NCBI GenBank assembly: GCA_026008535.1
Contig: BRKX01000004.1
Location: forward strand, 54,940,501 to 55,004,500
Direction: 5' to 3'
Origin: Perilla frutescens
Taxonomy: Eukaryota; Streptophyta; Magnoliopsida; Lamiales; Lamiaceae
Length of the DNA stretch: 64,000 nucleotides
Part shown: positions 10,626-22,899 of the stretch, one piece after another
Layout of the letters: each line of letters starts with the position of its first letter
How positions within the stretch are numbered: position 1 is the first letter of the stretch
Position numbers and translations under genes: made by a program
The notes under the pieces: generated by a model
Told to the model about the DNA's origin: nothing
What the model saw: the letters and a program-made list of their open reading frames with translations, nothing else
Database searches by the model: none

Positions 10626-11540
10626 CACCTAAATGCACTTTAAAATCCATTTTCTCTTCCATTTTTCAGAGGTGAGTTTCGTATATTTTCTTCCTTTTGT
10701 TTTCCCTTCCCCTTCAAGATGATTTCCGGCAAGGTGGCCAGAGGCGGAGTGCCGCCGAGCACCGCCGCCGGACCACTGTCTGCCACCGCCGGAAAATACC
10801 AAAGTTTGGTCAAATTTTCTAAAATGCAATATTCAAGCCTCTATTTACCTTATAAACACTTTGGAACTTGTTTGGTGGGAGAAATGAAGGTTGTAATGGC
10901 CGGAAAAGGGCCACCATGGCTGCAAGTCGGAGCTTTTTCGGCGACTTTTTCTGATGGCCGGATCTAACATGCAACCACACCATAGTCCTCTCCTTTTCCT
11001 TCTCTACCCCTTTCTTTATTTTATTTTAAAGATCCATAGTATTTTAAAGGTCAAAATTCGAGTTAAACTCCATGAGTATCAATATCTGAAAAATCTTACT
11101 TCTCCATTTTTTTTTATTATCTTAATTCAGTGTTCTTTTGAGGTTTTCACCTTTTGGAAAAAATATTGTTATTTTATTTTTCTTTTGATTTTGAAGGTGT
11201 TGCATGCAAATAAATATGAAAAATAGAGAGTTGGTGCATGTGTGTGAGTGTCGACCGACCACTGGAGAAGCAAGAATGAGACTTTTAATTATCATTCTAT
11301 ATTTTTTTTAGGTTGTATAAGTGTGCAGTGAGGAGATAACTAGTTTTAAATTTTGGTTGCCTAATTTCTAAGTGTGCAGAGATAAAAGAGGGTGAGGGAA
11401 TTTGTTGGTTCTCTTTTAAGAAAATAAATTGATAAACAAAGATGTGGATATGTGTGCAGTGAACGAAAAGAGTGTTCAGAGAGAGAGAGACTCTTATTTC
11501 CAAAGTACAGTAGAGAGAGAAAATATTGATTGGTTTTAAA

Positions 11541-11574
11541 ATGTGTGATATATGTATATGTATGTATGTGTGTA

Positions 11575-11629
<55 letters not shown>

Positions 11630-11634
11630 ACACG
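11541..11634. repeat. (TG)n(TA)n microsatellite in the 5' LTR
   Basis: A run of TG/TATG units followed by about eighteen TA repeats. The matching place in the 3' LTR (about 20130-20178) is much shorter, so this repeat changed length after insertion. Confidence 0.9.
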
Positions 11635-13176
11635 TATATCTTTGAGGAGTGAGAGGAACAATGTTGAAATTGCTTTAATTACAAGTTTGTACTTGTGTGT
11701 TGGTGTGAGTCCCAACTTTTAAAATAAAAGAAGAAAGAGAGAGAGATGAATAAAGTAGTGAGATAAAGTAATTTTGGGTTGTTGTATGTATGTGGAAAAT
11801 GAGGTCAGAAGAGAGAGAAAGACCTTGATATTGAATTATCACTTTTGGTGTAAGTATAGAAAGAGAAATGGTGGGTTGACTTGGAAATTAAAAGTGTTGG
11901 TGTGTGTGTGACGTGAATTTTTAAAGAAAAGAGGGAAGAAAATTGTTCTTTATTAATTATTAAGTAGGGTAATTAAGCAATGTGCACATTCTGATTTGGG
12001 TGTGTGCTATTATCTTTGTGCTTTTGTTAATTATCTTTTTCTTTTTGTTTTAATTTTCTAAAACAGTAGGTAAAATGTCATGGAATTAAAATTATTAAAT
12101 TTATTCTAAAAACAACTACTTAACTATGGAGTAAATTAAACTAACTTCCTAAAGATCGGTTGCTAAGATATTTTAATATCAATTAAAATTACAAATGGAT
12201 CTACTGGATTATTTTAAATCCATTTAACACTTTAAGTATACCGTTTCGACCCAAAAGTTTCGAGAGCTCGTTCCCTAGGCCCAAGCTTATTTTATGTTAT
12301 AAACTAAGGCCCAGCATGGTGTTAATAGGATTTATTATTTTGTAGGCCCAAACCCGAGACCTCAGGCGTAGGAGGATCATCAGGATAGTCGGCTAAAGCT
12401 TCAGCTATATATTAGCTACAAGGTGGGTTTTGCTACCAAAACCTTTACAAACATGTTTTAAATGCTTTCGTCCATGCTAAAATGAATTGAGTTTTTGCTC
12501 GATATGAATATAATATTTTCGCTCGTCGTGGATATGATTTGACCTGCATGATGAATTCAGGCACTGTCAATTCTATTAAAATATAGTTATGTGATCACAT
12601 AGGGTCTGTCTCCACGCATGATTAATTGAGTGCATTGATCTCAAATGAATGATAAATTATTTGGCCACATGAGATGAAAAATGTTTATATGTGCTTGAAC
12701 GAACATGATAAGCATGCCCACTGAGTGTTTTCTGGCACTCAGCCCACGTTTTTAAAATATTTTTCAGGTACGAAGTGATGGAGGTTGCTGACGTGGACAC
12801 ATGGTTTTTGTTTTATTTTGGACCGTGTCGTTATTATGTAGTTTGAATTTTGAATATTGACTATGGTCAATATTGGAACATGTTATGCTTCCGCTACTAT
12901 TTTGGATAATATTAAAATATCCTAAAACTCTTATTTTATTCTGTCACTATTTTGGACTTTGAAAATAGTAGACTGTTAACGTTGACTAGTCGTGAATTGA
13001 ATTTGCATGTGATTGACTGTTTGAATAGTCTTCTCGAGTCGTGATTGGTTGGTTTTAAAATTTTAGAATACTTATTGTATAAATATTTCTTCTAAATATG
13101 TAATTTTTGTAAAATTAGGAATTATATTTTAAACTTTTGTAGCATCTTAATTCTCCGGAATTGGGGTGTTACAGTA

Positions 13177-13188
13177 TGGTATCAGAGC
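13177..13188 (+). other. Gypsy1 primer-binding site (initiator Met tRNA)
   Basis: TGGTATCAGAGC starts three bases after the LTR end and is complementary to the 3' end of initiator tRNA-Met. Confidence 0.92.
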
Positions 13189-13581
13189 AGGTCTACGAAT
13201 CTGTAGGCCTGCGGTGTAAATTTTTGGGAACATTTTCGGGAAAAAAAATGTGTGTCATGTGTGATGTTTTATTTGATCCTATGTCCTACGTCTACGTCAT
13301 GCCCGCCATCACAGGTATAAAAGTTTTATATTTTCTAATTATAAGAAAAGTATGACACAAGCCATTTGGCAAGCATGTGTAAAAAAAAAATTCATGAAGT
13401 GATTCTATTTTAAATGAGTATGATATGTGTACTTATTCTTCTATGATCTTGAACCTAGAAGAATTTAGTAGAACATAGTACGCCATTAAGTTCATTCCCA
13501 ATAGTATGAACTATAACATGACTTCTAAACGTTATTTAGAGAACAAGTTGAATATTAGATTGACATTAAGTTCCCTTGCAG

Positions 13582-14262
13582 ATGGCATACCCTAGTCACG
13601 GACCCAGGATGAGGGCGGGATATATTCCTGCGCCAGCTTTGCGTCAGATGGAGTACCGAGAGTATGTTCGCCGCCCTACAGATAGTATAGGCCGGCACAT
13701 CACTCGTATGACAGAGATGTGGATGGATGTAGGTGACGTACTAGCTGGAGTCACAGGTTGGGAGGCGGCCAACCGACTGATATGTACTCTACCAGCTGAG
13801 TGGGTTCCATACGCTGCACAGGTATTGGGGATCTATACGGAGAGTCACTCTATGACTCTTCAGTATATTACGGATTATCCGAGCTTCTCATCACATCTCT
13901 ACCAGAGATGGGCGATGTGGCGTGCTCCTCCCGCATATGTGCAGGCACCACCTCATCTGCCTGCTCATTACGTGCCACCTCATCTGCCTGCTCCAGCTCC
14001 AGCGGGTTGGATGGCCATGCAGCCAGCACCTACGCCTGCACCGGCACCAGCACCAGCACCAGCACCAGCCCGAGCACTAGCTCCTATACCTGTTCCAGTT
14101 CGAGCTTCAGCTCCAGTCCTAGTGCCAGACCGAGTTCCAGCTCCTGCACCTGCTCATATTCTTCATCCACAGGCGCATAGCAATGGGTGGTTGGTTGAGG
14201 ATGATGATGAGGATTCTGAGGAGGACTCGGAGGAGGATGTCGATGGTCCTGCTGTTTCCTGA
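13582..14262 (+). CDS. Extra Pro/Ala-rich ORF upstream of Gypsy1 gag
   Basis: An open frame of 226 codons between the primer-binding site and gag, starting at ATGGCATACC directly after a splice-acceptor-like TTCCCTTGCAG. The N-terminal half (about residues 1-115) looks like a folded, mixed-composition domain with several Met, Trp and Tyr residues. Residues about 115-195 are a Pro/Ala-rich linker with PAPAP repeats, and the C-terminus is an acidic patch of Asp and Glu. I do not recognise the fold. It is not the capsid, which begins at 14611 and has its own CCHC knuckles. It could be a captured host fragment or a lineage-specific accessory ORF. Translation is unproven. Confidence 0.5.
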   Translation: MAYPSHGPRMRAGYIPAPALRQMEYREYVRRPTDSIGRHITRMTEMWMDVGDVLAGVTGWEAANRLICTLPAEWVPYAAQVLGIYTESHSMTLQYITDYPSFSSHLYQRWAMWRAPPAYVQAPPHLPAHYVPPHLPAPAPAGWMAMQPAPTPAPAPAPAPAPARALAPIPVPVRASAPVLVPDRVPAPAPAHILHPQAHSNGWLVEDDDEDSEEDSEEDVDGPAVS

Positions 14263-14610
14263 GTCTAGATGATAGCACCTTCTGTATGTACAGTCTTAGT
14301 AGTATGTATTTTTGTTTAGGAGTATATAAGGCCTTTTTGAGTTAGAAATTTTTTTTGTACACCACCTTGTGAGGTAGGTTTGTATTTGGCCTAGCATGTA
14401 GCTCCTTGATGGATGTTCATGATGATCTGACTGCTAGACAGTCAAGTATGATATATTGTTGTATTTAAGAGTCCTTTTTTTGAGGCACATTTTGTGGATA
14501 TATGATGATGACCTTATGTTAATGAAATGACAATGATATTAACAAAACTTGTTTTTAAACTTAACCTCAATACATTACTAATTCTTGTATGAAATATGTA
14601 TGCGATTAGG

Positions 14611-17600
14611 ATGCCGCCAAGAAGACGCCAAGCACCGGTAGAAAATCAACATCAAAATGATATAGGTCAAGTTGTTGAGCAATTTAGACGTTGTCAGCCA
14701 CCAAATTTCAGTGGCCAAGGAGAACCGTTGGAGGCCGAGCAATGGTTGCGTAAAATCGAATGAATATTTACTCATATTGGATGCGAAGATGCACATCGTG
14801 TTTCATGTGCTGTCTTCCAACTCACTGAAGATGCTGACTATTGGTGGGAAGCTCACACTAGACCGATGACACCAGAGCAAATAGCTGCTCTTACTTGGGA
14901 AGAATTTAAACAAGCTGTGATGGAGAAATACATACCAAGCTGCTATCGTGAGCGCAAAGAAAATGAGTTTAGTTACCTCAAGCAAAGGAACCTGACGGTG
15001 GATGAATATGATAAGAAATTTAATCAACTATCTCGATACGCACCTCAGTTGGCTGATACTGATGAAAAGAAGGCACTTCGGTTCAGAAGAGGGTTGAGAG
15101 CTGAAATTGCTATTTCTATTGCTGGACGAGGGACTACTACTTATGCAGAGACACTCGAACGGGCACAAGATATCGAGTCACTACTCCTGTCTGAGGAGAG
15201 AAAGAATAACAACTCAAAGGGGAAGAGGAAATTTGAGAATAGGGACCAGTGGGAAAATAACAATGACAAACAAGCAAGGGTCGGACCAGGACCTAACTCG
15301 GGAGGACAATATCAGGGAAGACCCGCTTGCCAGACGTGTGGCAAAGGACATAGTGGACCATGTCTTTTCAAGAAAGATGCTTGCTTCAGATGCAAACAAC
15401 CAGGTCATCATGCTAACAACTGTCCAAGAGATCGGGGTAACCAGGGAAATCGTCCAGGGAATTATGGAGGAAACAATCCTATTACTCCAAAGAACTATCC
15501 GAGGAATAATCCGGGGAACAATGCAGGACAACAACAACCAAGGAATGCACGAGCTTTTGGCATGAATCAACAGCAAGCAGCACGAGAACCTGGAAACATG
15601 GCAATTAAAATTCATAAAATGCCAATACTTGCCCTTTTTGATACTGGAGCCACGCACTCTTTTATCTCTGTAAGAGCATTGTGGAAAGTTGGGAATTTGT
15701 GGTGACATTATGAGTGATTGTTTGGAAGTGAGTATACCATCTGGAAGAACATTGGTTACCAATAAAATTTGTTCTGATTTAGAGTTAAAACTTGATGACG
15801 AGAGTGTTAAAGCTAATTTACATATTCTTGAGATGAACGATTTCGATGTAATCCTAAGAATGGATTGGCTTAGGGATAATCATTCTATAATAAGATGTTG
15901 TGAGAAGGAGATAACACTCCAACCACCGGGAAGAAACAAGTTTATTTTTTTCGGAGCACGGGTCGGATCCATGATACCCATAATATCAGCTTTGAAGGCG
16001 ATGAAGATGATAAAAAAGAAAGGATATCAAGCTTTTCTAGTAAGCTTGGTAGGGGGTAAAACCAAAGACGTGCTCATTGATGATGTTCCCGTTGTTCAAG
16101 AGTTCAAAGACGTATTCCCTGATGATTTGCCAGGTGTAGCTCCCGACAGACAAGTAGAATTTACAATCGACCTTATCCCTGGAGCTGCACTTGTTTCTAG
16201 GGTGCCATATCGAATGGCACCTAAGGAACTACAAGAGTTAAAAGTCCAACTTCAAGAGTTATTGGAAAATAAATTTATTCAACCCAGTGTTTCACCGTGG
16301 GGAGCGCCAGTTTTGTTCGTAAAGAAAAATGATGGATCGTTTCGCATGTGTATTGACTACCGAGAGTTAAACAAGCTGACAATCAAGAACAAATACCCTC
16401 TGCCCAGAATTGATGATTTGTTTGATCAATTGAAAGGAGCCAAAGTCTTCTCGAAGATAGATTTGAGATCTGGTTATCATCAGTTGAAGGTCAAGAAAGA
16501 AGATATACCTAAGACGGCTTTTCGAACACGTTATGGTCACTATGAATTTGTTGTAATGCCTTTTGATTTAAGCAATGCACCGGCTGTGTTCATGGACTTA
16601 ATGAATCGAGTATTTCACCCTTATTTGGATAAAGTTTGTGTTAGTGTTCATTGATGATGTGTTGATATACTCACAAGATGAGAAGCAACATGAGGAGCAT
16701 CTGAGAGTTGTGTTAGAAGTTCTGAGAATAGAGCAACTCTATGCCAAGTTCAGCAAGTGCGAATTCTGGTTAGAAGGAGTTGTATTCTTAGGACATATCG
16801 TTTCGGCACAAGGTATCAAGGTAGATCCTTCTAAGATGGAAGTCGTGAGTGATTGGAAATCACCAACCAGTGTGGGAGAAGTTCGTAGTTTCTTAGGCCT
16901 AGCTGGATATTATAGACGATTCATACAAGGATTTTCCAAGATTGCAAAACCAATGACTCAACTGTTGAAGAAAGGAGTGAAATATCAATGGACAAAGGAT
17001 TGTGAAGAGAGTTTTCAAGAACTCAAGAGGAGATTGATTACTGCTCCAGTGCTAACCGTACCAGATGGAGCAGAAGGATTTGTTGTCTACACTGACGCAT
17101 CTAAGTTAGGTTTAGGATGTGTTTTGATGCAAAATGGTAAGGTCATTGCTTATGCGTCATGACAATTGAGACCTCATGAAATCAACTATCCTACTTATGA
17201 CCTAGAATTAGCTGCCGTGGTTCACGCATTGAAAATTTGGAGACACCACCTATTTGGAGGTAAGTGTGAAATCTACACAGATCACAAAAGTTTGAAATAT
17301 TTTTTCGAACAAAAGAAGCTCAACATGAGGCAAAGAAGATGGTTAGAGTTGGTAAAGGACTATGATTGTACCATTCTCTATCACCCTGGAAAGGCAAATG
17401 TTGTAGCAGATGCATTGAGTAGGAAAAGCAGATCGACACCAGAGTGTACCCTCACTCAACAGGATCAACTGATTAAGAATTTTGCTAAGTTGAATTTGGA
17501 AGTGATTATACCTCCAGAAAGTACGGAAGCTCGAATTGCGGCTTTAGTAGTGAAATCAAATCTGCGAGCTCGTATCATTGAAGCACAACAACAAGATGAA

Positions 17601-18998
17601 TTCCTTGGGAAAATGCGACAGAAAGCCAATACCAAGGATAATCAGGGGTTTGCAATGATGGATAATCATGCACTCACGTTTGGGAGTAGGCTATGCGTAC
17701 CCCAGAATGAGGATTTGAAGAATGAAATTTTGAAGGAAGCTCATTATGCGCCCTATACAGCACACCCAGGAGGCACAAAGATGTATCGGGACTTGAAAGA
17801 AACTTTCTGGTGGAGAGGCATGAAAAGAGACATTGCAACTTTTGTGGAACGATGCTTGACTTGCCAACAAGTGAAAGCAGAACATCAGCGACCAACTGGA
17901 CCCTTACATTCACTCAAAATCCCTGAATGGAAATGGGAACACATCACCATGGATTTTATGGTAGGGTTACCAAAGACATTACGCAACAGTCAGGCAGTAT
18001 GGGTTGTTGTAGATCGATTAACTAAGTCAGGACATTTCTTGCCAGTAAGGATGACTCTAGGGCTAGACAAGTTAGCTCAAATCTATGTCAAAGAAATTGT
18101 TTGTTTACATGGAGTTCCCGTGTCAATAACTTCTGATCGTGATACTCGATTTACATCAAAGTTTTAGGGAAGCTTACAAGAGGCAATGGGAACCAGATTG
18201 AACTTCAGCACAGCATTTCACCCTCAAACTGATGGACAATCAGAAAGAACAATTTAAATCCTAGAAGATATGCTCAGAGCTGTAGTCATGGATCAAGGTG
18301 GAAGTTGGGAAGATTATCTACCATTGGTAGAATTTGCATACAATAACAGCTACCAAGCTACCATTGGAATGGCACCTTATGAGGCCTTATACGGTCGAAA
18401 GTGTAGATCACCTCTCTACTGGGATGAAGTCGGGGAAAGGAAAATCTTAGGACCTGAAATGGTACGAACCACAGAGGAAGCTGCCAACAAAATAAGAGGG
18501 AGGATTAAAGAAGCTCAAGATAGACAAAAATCATATGCAGATAAACACCGAAGGGATTTACAGTTTGAAATTGGTGATAAGGTTTTTCTTAAGTTGTCCC
18601 CATCTCGAGGGATAGTTCGATTTGGCAAGAGGGGGAAATTAAGACCTCGATTTATCGGACCATATGAAATCCTTGATCGAATTGGGTCAGTCGCTTATAG
18701 ACTTGCTTTACCATCAAAATTAGGTGGAATACATGACGTGTTTCACGTGTCAATGCTTCGAAAATATGTGTTTGACCCAAGTCATACAATTCATGATGAA
18801 GATATAGAAGTGAACTTAGATCTGACTTATCAAGAAGTACCAGAGGCAATCCTTGATCGTAAAATTCATAAGTTACGAAATAAAGAACTAATGTTAGTGA
18901 AGGTTCAATGGAGCCGTCATGGAAAAGATGAAGCTACATGGGAAATAGAAAGTGAGATCATGGAACGGTACCCTAACTTACCGTTTACAGGTATGTGA
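14611..18998 (+). pseudogene. Gypsy1 gag-pol with chromodomain (inactive)
   Basis: Starts MPPRRRQAP. Gag carries CQTCGKGHSGPC and the CCHC knuckle CFRCKQPGHHANNC (about 15325-15425). Protease LALFDTGATHSFIS is near 15630. RT shows FSKIDLRSGYHQ (about 16450) and the catalytic FIDDV (about 16647). RNase H shows YTDASKLGLG (about 17090). Integrase has the HHCC zinc region ending CLTCQ (about 17850) and the catalytic core with TMDFM and SDRDTRF. The C-terminal chromodomain spans about 18830-18990 with VKVQW and ATWE. Stops at 14761 (TGA), 17160 (TGA), 18165 (TAG) and 18255 (TAA) each replace a conserved Arg, Arg, Trp and Gln. Frames change near 15690 and 16635. Not mobile on its own. Confidence 0.93.
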
Positions 18999-19017
18999 AT
19001 TTCGGGACGAAATTCTT

Positions 19018-19032
19018 TTAAGAGGATAGGGA
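19018..19032 (+). other. Gypsy1 polypurine tract
   Basis: AAGAGGATAGGGA lies directly before the 3' LTR start, after the TTCGGGACGAAATT stretch typical of this clade. It primes plus-strand synthesis. Confidence 0.75.
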
Positions 19033-20146
19033 TGCAATACCAAAAAATATTATCAAATAGACCACATTAAGTTTGGGCCAAACAAAGTAGATTTATAGAA
19101 TTTAAGTGCTAAAAGAGCCAACTTAGGGTAAGTGGGCTAAATTAAAAAAAAATAGGCCTAGTTCTAAAGAAATCAAGCCTTGGGCTGAAGCCCAAACTCA
19201 GATAAATATAAATACACCTAAATGCACTTTAAAATCCATTTTCTCTTCCATTTTTCAGAGGAGAGTTTCGCATATTTTCTTCCTTTTGTTTTCCCTTCCC
19301 CTTCAAGATGATTTCCGGCAAGGTGGCCGGAGGCGGAGCGCCGCCGAGCACCGCCGCCGGACCACTGTCTGCCGCCGCCAGAAAATACCAAAGTTTGGTC
19401 AAATTTTCTAAAATGCAATATTCAAGCCTCTATTTACCTTATAAACACTTTGGAACTTGTTTGGTGGGAGAAATGAAGGCTGTAATGGCCGGAAAAGGGC
19501 CACCATGGCTGCAAGTCGGAGCTTTTTCGGCGACTTTTTCTGATGGCCGGATCTAACATGCAACCACACCATAGTCCTCCCCTTTTCCTTCTCTACCCCT
19601 TTCTTTATTTTATTTTAAAGATTCATAGTATTTTAAAGGTCAAAATTCGAGTTAAACTCCATGAGTATCAATATCTGAAAAATCTTACTTCTCCATTTTT
19701 TTTATTATCTTAATTCAGTGTTCTTTTGAGGTTTTCACCTTTTGGAAAAAATATTGTTATTTTATTTTTCTTTTGATTTTGAAGGTGTTGCATGCAAATA
19801 AATATGAAAAATAGAGAGTTGGTGCATGTGTGTGAGTGTCGACCGACCACTGGAGAAGCAAGAATGAGACTTTTAATTATCATTCTATATTTTTTTTAGG
19901 TTGTATAAGTGTGCAGTGAGGAGATAACTAGTTTTAAATTTTGGTTGCCTAATTTCTAAGTGTGCAGAGATAAAAGAGGGTGAGGGAATTTGTTGGTTCT
20001 CTTTTAAGAAAATAAATTGATAAACAAAGATGTGGATGTGTGTGCAGTGAACGAAAAGAGTGTTCAGAGAGAGAGAGACTCTTATTTCCAAAGTACAGTA
20101 GAGAGAGAAAACATTGATTGGTTTTAAAATGTGTGATATATGTATG

Positions 20147-20178
<32 letters not shown>

Positions 20179-21626
20179 AACACACGTATATCTTTGAGGA
20201 GTGAGAGGAACAATGTTGAAATTGCTTTAATTACAAGTTTGTACTTGTGTGTTGGTGTGAGTCCCAACTTTTAAAATAAAAGAAGAAAGAGAGAGAGATG
20301 AATAAAGTAGTGAGATAAAGTAATTTTGGGTTGTTGTATGTATGTAGAAAATGAGGTCAGAAGAGAGAGAAAGACCTTGATATTGAATTATCACTTTTGG
20401 TGTAAGTATAGAAAGAGAAATGGTGGGTTGACTTGGAAATTAAAAGTGTTGGTGTGTGTGTGACGTGAATTTTTAAAGAAAAGAGGGAAGAAAATTGTTC
20501 TTTATTAATTGTTAAGTAGGGTAATTAAGCAATGTGCACATTCTGATTTGGGTGTATGCTATTATCTTTGTGCTTTTGTTAATTATCTTTTTCTTTTTGT
20601 TTTAATTTTCTAAAACAGTAGGTAAAATGTTATGGAATTAAAATTATTAAATTTATTCTAAAAACAACTACTTAACTATGGAGTAAATTAAACTAATTTC
20701 CTAAGGATCGGTTCTTAAGATATTTTAATATCAATTAAAATTACAAATGGATCTACTGGATTATTTTAAATCCATTTAACACTTTAAGTATACCGTTTCG
20801 ACCCAAAAGTTTCGAGAGCTCGTTCCCTAGGCCGAAGCTTATTTTATGTTATAAACTAAGGCCCAGCATGGTGTTAATAGGATTTATTATTTTGTAGGCC
20901 CAAACTCGAGACCTTAGACGTAGGAGGATCATCAGGATAGTCGGCTAAAGCTTCAGCTATATATTAGCTACAAGGTGGGTTTTGCTACCAAAACCTTTAC
21001 AAACATGTTTTAAATGCTTTCGTCCATGCTAAAATGAATTGAGTTTTTGCTCGATATGAATATAATGTTCTCGCTCGTCGTGGATATGATTTGACCTGCA
21101 TGATGAATTCAGGCACTGTCAATTCTATTGAAATATAGTTATGTGATCACATATGGTCTGTCTCCACGCATGATTAATTGAGCGCATTGATCTCAAATGA
21201 ATGATAAATTATTTGGCCACATGAGATGAAAAATGTTTATATGTGCTTGAACGAACATGATAAGCATGTCCACTGAGTGTTTTCTGGCACTCAGCCCACG
21301 TTTTTAAAATATTTTTCAGGTACGAAGTGATGGAGGTTGCTGATGTGGACACATGGTTTTTGTTTTATTTTGGACTGTGTCGTTATTATGTAGTTTGAAT
21401 TTTGAATATTGACTATGGTCAATATTGGAACATGTTATGCTTCCGCTACTATTTTGGATAATATTAAAATATCCTAAAACTCTTATTTTATTCTGTCACT
21501 ATTTTGGACTTTGAAAATAGTAGACTGTTAACGTTGATTAGTCGTGAATTGAACTTGCATGTGATTGACTGTTTGAATAGTCTTCTCGAGTCGTGATTGG
21601 TTGGTTTTAAAATTTGAGAATACTTA
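19033..21626 (+). repeat. Gypsy1 3' LTR, left part
   Basis: Starts TGCAATACC, against TGTAATACC in the 5' LTR, and follows 10444-13070 closely with scattered substitutions and a shorter microsatellite. It breaks off after AATACTTA, where the Harbinger element begins, and resumes at 26294. Confidence 0.93.
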
Positions 21627-22899
21627 GGGCTTGTTTGCTAGATTGGATAAGGGTGTGATAGATATCTATTACACCCTAATACTCTGTTTGCTAGCAATAT
21701 CAAAGCCTTTGAAAAAATAAGGGCCCGACATAATTTATCTAATTCCTATCTATTAGCCATCACACGTTGGAGTTGGGATGTGAAATCCCAAAACTAATTA
21801 TAAAAAATATTAGACTAAACTAACCTCTACCCTATTAATTAAAACCCTATTAAAAATAGTATTTTCGATCTCCTCTCACTCTCTCAATCCCGCCAGACGC
21901 CAGTGCTCCCGCGCCATTATCTTCAAGCTTAGGTTTGTTTCTTTTTGTTTCTTTTATCTATTTTATATTCTTTAAATTTTCCTCTATTTCTTTCTTTTGT
22001 TTGATCCATGATTTTAAAGATTTTGATTTGTTTCTTCGCTTTTGATCGTTTCTGGAAAGAATGAAAACGAAATAATTGGTGACTCGTAGTTTTTTGTGGG
22101 TTTTTTTTTGTTTGGTGATTTCTATCTTGCCTATTAATTGAAGCACTTTCTTCTAATTACTTGTGTAATTTTTGTTGAATTAGTTGAGTAATGAGAGCTG
22201 GGTACAGAATTTTTGCGAATGATTTCTTAAAATTCAGTTCAGCTTCGGCTTGATTAGAATATTTGATTAATTACACCCTATTTCCGGAAAGGATGAAATC
22301 TGCACATAGTAAGAAGAAGAAGGGGCTTATTTTTATATATTTCTTCTCCAATAATTTCTGGCCATTCACGTTTATCACGACAGATTTGCGTCTCAGTTAA
22401 AATAGCGATTGTTTCGCATAGAATTTTTGTTTCTGCCTTCCATTTTTAAATCCCAATGCAGGAACCAGAAAAAGGCTATGATTGCTGCTAAAACAAACAC
22501 TTTTGCAACCATTACTTAATTAAAGTTAATTAAGGGGTTGCGTTTAAGGTGAAGTCTGCTTATTTTCTTTTGAGATTGCTCTATGCAGCATGTTGAATGA
22601 TGGGTTTGATCTGCTTGTGCTGTAGTAGTTTGTCAGCAAAAGTTTTTGTTCATGATATTATATATGGATATTTTAAGGTTCGATTTTTCTGCTATATTTT
22701 TATGATTACCCAATACGTGTTATAATCAGTGAGGGAAAGATATATATATATATATATATATACTGATTTGAGTCACATCCTAAAGCAGGTATATTTGAGA
22801 CAGTATAGAAACATGTTTATGATTGTGATGTGTGTATCTGTTATGATAACTAACAAATTCTCAATTTCTGATTATGTCATTTGTTAATTTCAGTTAAAC

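Larger units (their letters stand above)
10444..13173 (+). repeat. Gypsy1 5' LTR
   Basis: Starts TGTAATACCC and ends GGGGTGTTACA. It is nearly collinear with 19033-21626 plus 26297-26395. A TATAAATA at 10618-10625 is a plausible promoter for the genomic transcript. A GC-rich stretch (about 10720-10800) holds an open frame (10719-10967) in both LTRs, but nothing suggests it is translated. The 3' half is AT-rich and carries a dinucleotide repeat. Confidence 0.92.

Noticed and set aside
10719..10967. 82-codon ORF in both Gypsy1 LTRs
   Set aside because: It overlaps LTR sequence, resembles no family I know and depends on a GC-rich stretch. Its presence in both LTRs follows from LTR identity, not selection.
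14084..14278. Minus-strand ORF opposite the Pro/Ala-rich ORF
   Set aside because: A shadow of the low-complexity repeat on the plus strand.
15680..16650. Programmed frameshifting in Gypsy1
   Set aside because: The two shifts fall inside protease and RT, not at the gag-pol boundary, and the element also has four stops, so decay or base error is more likely.
18830..18998. Independent chromodomain gene
   Set aside because: It is in frame with integrase and is the normal C-terminus of a chromovirus polyprotein.
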